Shown here piece after piece: positions 12,601-21,600 of a stretch of 64,000 nt of DNA. Origin of the DNA: Aphelocoma coerulescens (Eukaryota > Chordata > Aves > Passeriformes > Corvidae); assembly GCF_041296385.1 (NCBI RefSeq), contig NC_091014.1, positions 13,305,578-13,369,577 on the forward strand. The letters are read 5' to 3'. The notes below the pieces were generated by a model, which was given only the letters and a program-made list of their open reading frames with translations, did not search any database and was not told the origin of the DNA. Made by a program: the position numbers and the translations under genes. The first letter of the stretch is position 1. Each line of letters opens with the position of its first letter.

Positions 12601-15600
12601 CAGTATCATGTCCTTTAAGTGCAGAATGCAGAGTTCCCAAAAGCTTGCACGACAACTGCAAATCCTGTTCTTTGTGCCATCCTTGACCCAGTATTCAGTA
12701 GAAACTCCCCACAGTGCTGTTTTCTAGGGATGAAAACCTTGTGAAACTTCCTTGAGGCTACTGATACCTGCATCACCTCCAAAGTCCTGTGTGAGTCAGT
12801 GGCACTGTCAATGTCACAGCGTTCTCTGAACCACTGCAGCCCCACTGCAGTTCCTGACTTTTTAGGCCTCACTCTAACAACTTCACAAGTTGTTTCACTG
12901 GTAATTGGCAGACTTTTATGTATCTGTGTAGGAAAGAAACTAAAACTGGTGGCTGATTAAAATAGGAACAGTATGTGAACCAAAGATTTGTACCTGAAAA
13001 TGGTGCTGAAAAGAACACAAGTGGAACATTTATTCTCCTTTCATTTGATTTCTAATAACAGTTTGTTCATTTTTAGTAAAAACTAGGGTAAAAAATCTGA
13101 AAACATCTATTCAACCTTGATCTGCAAGGCTTAATTATTGTAGACTAAGTCTTGCAAAACAAATCTTAGTCCTCCCCGCAAGCAAACTCTCAGGACTAAT
13201 TCTCTCAACTCAACTGACAGCTTATTCTTAGAAAAGCTACTGTAAACAAAGATAATGGGCCTCTCGAAATTGCTTCTGCTTTTGCTGGTGCACCTTAGAT
13301 ACTGTTTGGAAATCTTTAGAAATTATTTAATTTTTAAACTTAAAAAACTATTAAATTTTTAAACTCATCCTAATTAGAAACTCTTACATCTCAAACATTT
13401 CTATATCCTAAATGTTTCAGAGTTCTTCAGGGTAATTAACTGGTTTGAATCTTCCCACAGATCTCTGTACCATCAGTAGTGAGTAGCAGAGCTATTGAAA
13501 CTAGTGAAACAGAAAGAGACTTGAAATTTGTCAGCTTTCATAAAATATTTTGCATTGCATTCAGGAGCCCAGGAGTGGCTGAGATTAGGCTCCGTGGTGT
13601 GTAGTCACTGTGTAAATCAATTGCAGCAAAAGTCAGAGAAGCCAAGACTTGGGAGCACTGAGTGTTTCTCATGAAACAACAGGCAAGGGCTGATTGCTTT
13701 CCCAGAACAGAGAAATAATGTGGGGAAGTGTGAATGACACATCTCGGTGGGACTTCCTTGTTTACTGAGGAGCTCTGCAGAGCTGGAGCGTGTCTGGTTC
13801 CCAATCCATGTGCCACCTCTCCTGCAGTGGTTGTTGTATGTCCACAGGCTCTCTCTCCTCTCCAATCAGTTTATTTTAGCTTTACTCCATATCTGTTTCT
13901 CTCACTCTTTTGATTTCAGTGAGGCAGGAAAGGGGAGAAGTAACTTACCGAAGTAGTGTGACATTTGCTGCCCTGGCAGCAAGTGGAAGGGGAGGCACGG
14001 TGAGCAGGCAGCCTTTGGCACGGGAAGGAGGCAGACCTGAATAAATTGCTGAAATGTCTCTGCAAGTCACTTCAGGAGCTGTACATTTTCCCCTGATGTC
14101 TGTGGCCAGCTGTCCTCTGATGTGGGCTCAGCTGCAGAGGAATAGAAGACAGACACCATTTGGATTTGAGTTTCCTCAGGAGGAAGAGGACTGTGTCATA
14201 TTCCTGCACAGGAGGGGATCTGAAAGACAGCATTGTCTCACTCTCTTTTCTCCTTTGCTCCTGGTTCTTTTCTTTGACCGCTTCAAAGTCTTTCCTGTAG
14301 AAACAGCTATAGGAGCTGAGCACACAATTCCTTTAGTGGAACTTCAGTTTCCTTGGCACCATTGCCTGGAACTGCAGATGTTTGAAGACAAGGTGACAGC
14401 AGCATCAGCCAAGGCCCTCCTGCATGTGCTGTCTTGCTACTGGTCATGTGTTTTCTTATTAGTTTAGAGCACTCCAAGGGAAATGGCTTCATGTATGAGC
14501 CCCAAAAAACTTCATATTGTGTATCTGCTACTCAGTTACCTTGCCCGGTACGGGTGTAGCTCTTAACTTGGTTCCCCCAGACACCCACTGCTAACCTCGG
14601 ACAGGATGCTGCCTGTGCCCCTTCTATCAGACAGATAATGTTGCCTTTCTCTCATGCACATTATCTTGTGTGTTACTTTCTGAAAAAAATGTTTGAGACA
14701 CGGCTTATCTTTCTGTATGTATTTTCTGCAATGGCAAGGATAGATATTGACCTCCAAAGTGAGATGTGCTGTTAGTGAGGATGTCACATCACAAACATTC
14801 ATGTATTTATGATTCAAGTATTTTGTGATAGCTTGGATGACTATGACTTAAGAAGCTGTTAGCTTTCTGTGCCCTGTGAAAGCTGTACAGTTTGCTGTGT
14901 TGTTAAGCAAAAAATATTCATTCTGGAGTAGCATACTCTTGAAAAATGTTTGTGTTGCACAAAGAGTAATTGGTGATTTTTGCAACTTGTAAGAACCTTC
15001 ACTTCAACACTGATCCTTCAAATCCAGCTGCAGCCTGAGGCCTTAGCTGCACCCTCTGTGCTGGCCAGAGGTGAAATTCATTCCAGCAGCAGGTGTGGTT
15101 CTTGTGACCCTTCTCTGGAAACTGGAAATCACTAATTTCCTAGGAAACTTGCCATATTCCAGAAAGATTAAATTGGATCTTTCCACTGCATCTAGGAAGT
15201 GTGGAGATGGCAAGTATTAGGTAGTTATTTTGCATCAGGCAGCTGTGCAAGCCTGGCTCAAGTGCTGGTGGAGGGGAAAGGTGCTACCTTGTAGAGCTTT
15301 CTGGCCAAGGAACATTACTGAAGATTAATATTCCAGTTCTGGCCTTTGCATGTGGACCTCTCCTGCGTGTCCTGTTTCTCCCTTGCTCAGAGCCTGTGAC
15401 AAGTCAGACACTGGACAGGGCAAAGCCTGTGAGGGGAAAAGAAAGTGGGGAAAAAACATTCCTGGATTCTGACCATCTGGAGGGAGAAAAAGGGTCCCTA
15501 ACTTCTTGTGACACCTCTTTGCAGAACAGGGGTCAGACTCGTTTCCTGAGTTTCCTGGGATTGATTGATTGCTGTGCTTTGAAGGCCAGAGATAAAAGGT

Positions 15601-18600
15601 GCAGAGGAAGTGTCTCAGTTGTGTTACTGAGATGTGGAAGTGGTCACACATGACAACAATGAGGAAGTTATTTCAACTCTTTCATGTGTGGTTTCTCTTT
15701 CAGCTGCAGAAGCTGAGATGGCCTAAGTGAGAACAGGGCTTGTGGCTTTGGTATGTGCTGACTGTGTGTGGTGGCCGACAGTTTGGGAGCACGAAGAACA
15801 ACCACATGGGCCAAGGGATTGTTTCACTTCACTGGGGACAAAAAGGAAACTCAATAGATGAGGAGAGGCATTTGCTTGTCTCATCTTTCCTCCTTGCCAG
15901 GACTAGATCTGTGATTCCTCCTGCCGACTTTTCTTAGCAAACTAAGCATTCTACTGTCTCCAACATTATCCACTTTTGCTGAGCCTTTGGGACTGTTCCT
16001 TGCCAAATGCTCCGCCACTTGGACATGCTGGTTTTGCTTTGATGGCAAAAAGATCTTTGAGAACTTGATGCAAGAGCATGAGACCAGTTATCTCCAAGAA
16101 GCAGAATGTGTTCAGTTGCTGTATGTCTTGCATGATGCTTTGATGAGCTGGAAGAACTTTAAACTTCTTTAAAGTTTGGGCAATTCCATTACAATTCAAA
16201 TTTTAATAATTTTACATTTTAAGGTGCTAGGGGAAAAAAAAGTGAAGACTTAGTAGGAGTCCCATGAGAAGTTTTTAACAAACTGGTGTGTGGAATGAAT
16301 GAAGGGCAAGGGCCTGCTGTACACAGGCTTCTGGACACTGTCTTCTCTTTTTTGTTTTAGCTGAATCTGGTGCATCGAATAATGAAAGAAGTTTGGAGGA
16401 GATACCAGCTTCACTCCTGTGTCTTCTGCTTGTGAGCAAGTGATTTGTTAAAGTTTTCAGCCTGCCTTTTAAAATATGGGCATAATGATTTTGGTCATCA
16501 ACAGTAGTGCGCCTTTGAACAATCAGTGCCTGTGCTGCTGTCAGTGTCAATGTGACTGTCACCTGCTCTTCCTAAGGATCCTGCTGGCCCTCCCTAGGCC
16601 AGTGTGAATATTAACCATGCAGGCAGTGTTATGGCCGGAGTTCAAAGCTGCTGAGTTTGGAGTGGTCCTAAGCTGGATAGTGGGTGTTAAACACCTATAA
16701 AAGCCAAGTCACTTATACCAGCACCCTTTCACCTGTTGCTGCTGATTTGAGGTGCTGCTGAGAGCCTTGTAAATGTGCAGCAACGGGGGGAGGACACAGA
16801 GGCTTTGTGTGTCTGCAGCACTGGGCAGCTGGTGCTGGGTGAGACACCACAGTACACAAGTCAGCATCCCATGGCACTTCATCCTAAAGGCAGGCATTCA
16901 GTGCACACCCAGTATGGCAAATTGACGCTCTTTCCAGGACAATGTGGGCACCTTAGGTTCTTAATGTGTTGCTACTTTGTTAACTACAGTGATGAGAAGG
17001 GAAGTGCAGGAGAGTTTGCGGTGTTCCACATCATGAGTCGGATTCTGGAAGCAGCAAATGGCATGTGCATGCCTTTACCTCCTGGTAAGTTCTGTGTTTT
17101 ACTGTTTTAATCATAAGTGAGGAGAGCAGTACTATAAATTCTTCCCAGCAGAGCACTGGTTGCAGCATATGTGTCAAGCTAGCTTTGGCAGTATTGACAT
17201 CTATTCAAGTCAGTTATAGAGGGGAAGGCCCTTGATAAACCTGTACAAGTGAAATGAAGCAAAACTAAATAGTTACTAGAAACAGAGAAAACTAAACAGA
17301 GGTTCAGTGGAATGCTTGGGTGCAGTCTTATCTTAGAACTAAGATTTAGACTCTTTTCACATATATGTATTTTTAGACAACTGGACTTCAGTGTCAAGGG
17401 CTACAAGGGAAAATCCTATCCTGTAGCAAATAGAGTGTTTTTTCTCATGCTGTTGCCCTGCTAATAATTTTCAGTTTCATCCTGAAGGGATTACTTCCAG
17501 CCTTGATGGAAGAGCTGGTCTGATAGTAGACTCACTTCCTAGAGCTCCTCATAATTGTTTACAGCATTTTCAAAGCACTTGCTTATTTTCATTAGGGCAA
17601 GACATCTTGACATCTGAACATCTTAATGCTTTCCAATTCTGTTTGAATCTTTCTGGGTTTTATTTCCTGATCTGTCTTCAGTCTTAGAAACTGCTTTTGG
17701 TATGAGTTTGTCCCTCAGTCTGTGTGGGCACAAATGCTGCCACACAGTAGTGTTACCTGATAACAAGACCATCATCAGGCTGGTGTTAAAGGAGAAGCTG
17801 AAGTGTTAACACTGCCCGTGGGAGTGCCTGGGTGGCAGCGACATCTTGAGGGTGGTGAGGCCTCAGGTTTTGATTAATTAGGAGGAAAGAGGGAGATAAA
17901 AACCAAATTATTGGAATAATTCAGATATAAAACTTGGAGACATTTAGTGGCTGTACAACTTTAATGACTGTTTTCAGTCTCCTTAGCATTCTTCTTTCTG
18001 ACAAGCTTGTGCTTGAGAGGACTTAGAAGATGTCTAAATAAGACTACATGACTCAATAAATTGATTTCCTCACCAACTAGAAACAATCAGAAAGTTAAGG
18101 GAAGTTATGGCTTTAGCTAGAGTAATGCCAGTCTCTAATAGAGAATTAGAAAAAAATATGTATTGTACTAACAAATTTGTCTCTTTCATAGGTTTTCACA
18201 CTCTGCACCTGGGTCTTGGTGTTCGATGTCTCCCTCTGCACACCCTCCTGCACTATATTGACAATGGGGTCTTGCAATTGACAGAAACGTGTGTCAGGAA
18301 ATTGCTGAAAGGTACAGTGAACATCGTGTTTCGTTTGTTACCAACAGCTAATTGGGAGTGTTGTCCTTGGAGCCGCTCCCCTTGGACACAGGTTTTACTG
18401 CCCAGGACACTCAGCTCTTCTTAGAGTGTTGTTTCAGTGAGGGCTGTAGCTGATGGTGTTGCCTACCTGAAAGGAGAAAGTTAGGGCTCAGGCTATGTGA
18501 TTTGCCTTACCATAGTGCACAAAGAAATATCTCTGTAGAGAGAATTTGAGTTTGTAGTTTTTCCACTTGAGACTTCTTAGAAAAGCAAATGCTAAAGATC

Positions 18601-21600
18601 ATCATAGGATTTGTTGGGGAATTTCTGTGACTCTATGAAATTGCACACCTGTGTGTGGGGAAGTGTCTTGGTTTGAAAGACAGATTCCTGCTAAGGAAGG
18701 GAGGAGTCTCCCTTGGAATGGCAGATGCAACCCCTCTTCCCTCCAAGTTATTCTAATTTTGAAATCAAGGGGCTTTTAGGCAAAGATGTAGAAAATAGGA
18801 ATAACAGTTCTTTACTATTATATATCTATATGTGTATAACCAGTCAAACAAACACCACTAACTGTGGCAGTAACAGCAAACAATCACAAACCCAGTCCCA
18901 GCCTTCTCGGCTGTCGGGCCCTTTCCCCTCGGGTGCAGTTCCGCTCGCAGCCGGCAGGGGCGCTGGCGGCTCCCGGTGAGCAGGGCAGGTGCGATGGTTC
19001 CCCCGCGGCTGCAGGGGGCGCTCCGGAGCGAGCTCGGGGAGCACACGGCACTGGGGCCCTGGGATCCCGGGGAAGGGTGGAACAGAAGCTTCACAAACCC
19101 CTGGGCAGCCGATCCCGGTGTCCGGCCGGACCCTCGGGAACAGCAGGCTGGAAGGGCAGGGACAAGCACAAATCCCGGGTGGGAGATGAGGTGTATCCAA
19201 ACAGGGAACCCCCCAGAGGTCGGGCAGGCAGGGCAAGCAGGCCTACAATGTAGCGAAGGCTCGAGGCAATGGCGGGGGCAGGGCGGCCACAGCTCGGCTC
19301 CCGGCGGGGCAGGGAAGTCGGGCTTGGGATCCCAGGGTTTCTCTGGCAGAAGGAAATAAAACAGCCCAAGAAGCAGCCTCCCTCTCCGTCCAAACGCCGG
19401 AACCGACTGTCCACACACCCAGGTGAAACAAAAGAGTAGCCAGATGCACCACACCTTAGTGGCCAGGTCTTTTGTTTTTCTTAAATAACCAGCAATTTGT
19501 CCCCCTAGCAACACATATGGGGAAAATTCCTTTAACAGAAAAAAACCCCAGGAAAACTCCTAAAACCCCAACAGGAAGTTAGTCTGCTATCTAGCCCTCA
19601 GCTTTTGCTTTATGTTTGGGACAAGAGGAACAGGCCTGTCATGCTGACCTCATGTCTGGGGAAGATTATGGAACAGATCACTTGAGTGCCATCTCATGGC
19701 ATGTGCAGGACAACCAGGGGATCAGACCCAGCCAGCATGGGTTTGTGAAAGGCAGATCATCTTGCCCAACCTGATCTCCTTCTATGACCATGTGACCCAC
19801 ACAGTGGATGAGGGAAAGGCTTTGTTTGTTGTCTACCTGGACTTTACACCATTTGACACCATTTTCCACAGCACTCTCCTGGAGAAACTGGCTGATCATG
19901 GCCTGGATGGGAGCACTGTTCACTGGGGATAAAACTGGCTGGACAGCTGGGCCCAGAGAGTGGAGAGGAATGGAGTTACACCCAGCTGGTGGCGGGTCCC
20001 CAGTGGGGTTCCCCAGAACTCAGTATTGGGGCCAGTCTTGTTTAATATCTTCATCAGTAATCTGGACAAGGGGATCGAGTGCTTCCTCAGCCATTTTGCA
20101 GATGACACCAAGCTGGACAGGAGGGCAGGAGGGCTCTGCAGACAGGTGTGACCAGGCCACACTGATGGGCTGAGGTCAACTGCGTGAGGTTCACCAAGGC
20201 CGAGTGCCAGGTCCTGCCCTTTGGTCACAACAACCCCAGGCAGTGCCACAGGCTGGGGCAGAGCGGCTGCAAAGCTGCTTGGTAAAAAAAGACCTGGGGG
20301 TGCTGGTCAGTGGTGGCTGAACATCAGCCAGCTGTGCCCAGTGATGTGCTATTTCTCCAGTGTCCAAGAAAAGGGACAACAAAATATGCTGTATCAATCT
20401 GTGCCTGGTCTTTAGGAATGAAATATTATAAACTTGCGGAGTTGTATACTTAGTCAAAGTACATTTGAATTACTGTATAAATTTTTATATAAAATGGTGA
20501 AGTTATGTACAAATATACAGAAATACATTTGTATAAATTATATAAATGTAAATAACAGCCCTTATTTATGTAGTATAATGTAAATAATAGTCCTTACTTT
20601 AAATTGAAATTTTCATTTCACTACAGAGGTGATGTTTATTCAGAATGTCTTCAGTGAAAGTTGAAAGTTATGTGATTACTATTTGTTTGATATGGTTTTT
20701 TTGCCTCTTGCTTATAGATTTGGATGACACTGAACAGAATGAAAAGCTGAAGTTTAGTATTGTCATGAGGCTTCCTGAGGTAACTAATGGCTTTGGATAT
20801 AATTTCTTGGATTTTGGAATTGATTGGAAATTCTTCCTTGTATATAGGGTCCAACCAATGAAAGATTCAGCTGTAATTCAAATAGAACCTGATTCAAATA
20901 TAACCAGAACATCCATAGTTTCTTCATCTGCTGCTCCTGGCCTGTAGGATACCCTGATAACTTAAATTATAAATTTGTCCATAGTGTTTTACCAAACCTC
21001 CAGTACCCTACAGGAGTCAACAAGACTGACACTGTTCTGCTGAGTACTCATCTGCATAAAGCAATGAGGGTTTAAAAAGGGTTTATGGGAGTTTTGTGTG
21101 GGTTTTTAGCATCCACAGAGCCTTTCACACTTGTGGCCTCTGTGTTTGGTTCCATACACTTAAAAAAATATGTTCAAAAGCTGGTAGAGTAAAAGCTGTA
21201 AAATCGTACTGTACCACAGCTTTGTGGCAGGGATGAATTACAAGATCTCCCCTCAGCTAAACCTCACAGTCTCATCTATTCACAAGGTGACTTGTGTAGC
21301 CACAGGCTAGAGCTGATTACTGGTGCTTCATAAAATGTTCTAGCAGAATGGGAGATGCACTCCTCCTTCTCCCCTTTTGCTCTGAGTGCACAGCACGGGA
21401 CTGCAGGGGAAACACAAGATGTCAGGGAGCAGAGGAACACCAGGGATTCCCCTCGGGGAATGCCTCGCTGCAGAACAGGCTTTTGTCCACATAAGTTGCC
21501 CATTGTTTGCTCGTTATTAAGCTCGTAAGCTGTCACTTAGAGTTCAAATGGCCAGAAGTGCCGCTGGCGTTTTCCTCCAACAAAGGCTTCTTTATTTGGC

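Larger units (their letters stand above)
18312..20717 (+). other. GSAP: GSAP intron dominated by transposable elements
   Basis: About two thirds of this 2.4-kb intron is a solo LTR (18664-19573) and a CR1 fragment (about 19625-20345). The remainder, 20450-20610, is very AT-rich with an imperfect tandem duplication. Confidence 0.8.

Noticed and set aside
14054..14467. 137-codon + strand ORF in a GSAP intron
   Set aside because: No similarity to the human GSAP segment expected here; the flanking exons join directly in phase; an overlapping antisense ORF is equally open.
18858..19514. 218-codon - strand ORF, plus overlapping long + strand ORFs
   Set aside because: They lie inside the GC-rich part of a solo LTR, are open in several frames at once because stops are rare in GC-rich DNA, and show no domain.
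19696..19932. Reverse-transcriptase-like ORF possibly active
   Set aside because: The reading frame is broken several times over 700 bases, and both ends of the element are missing.
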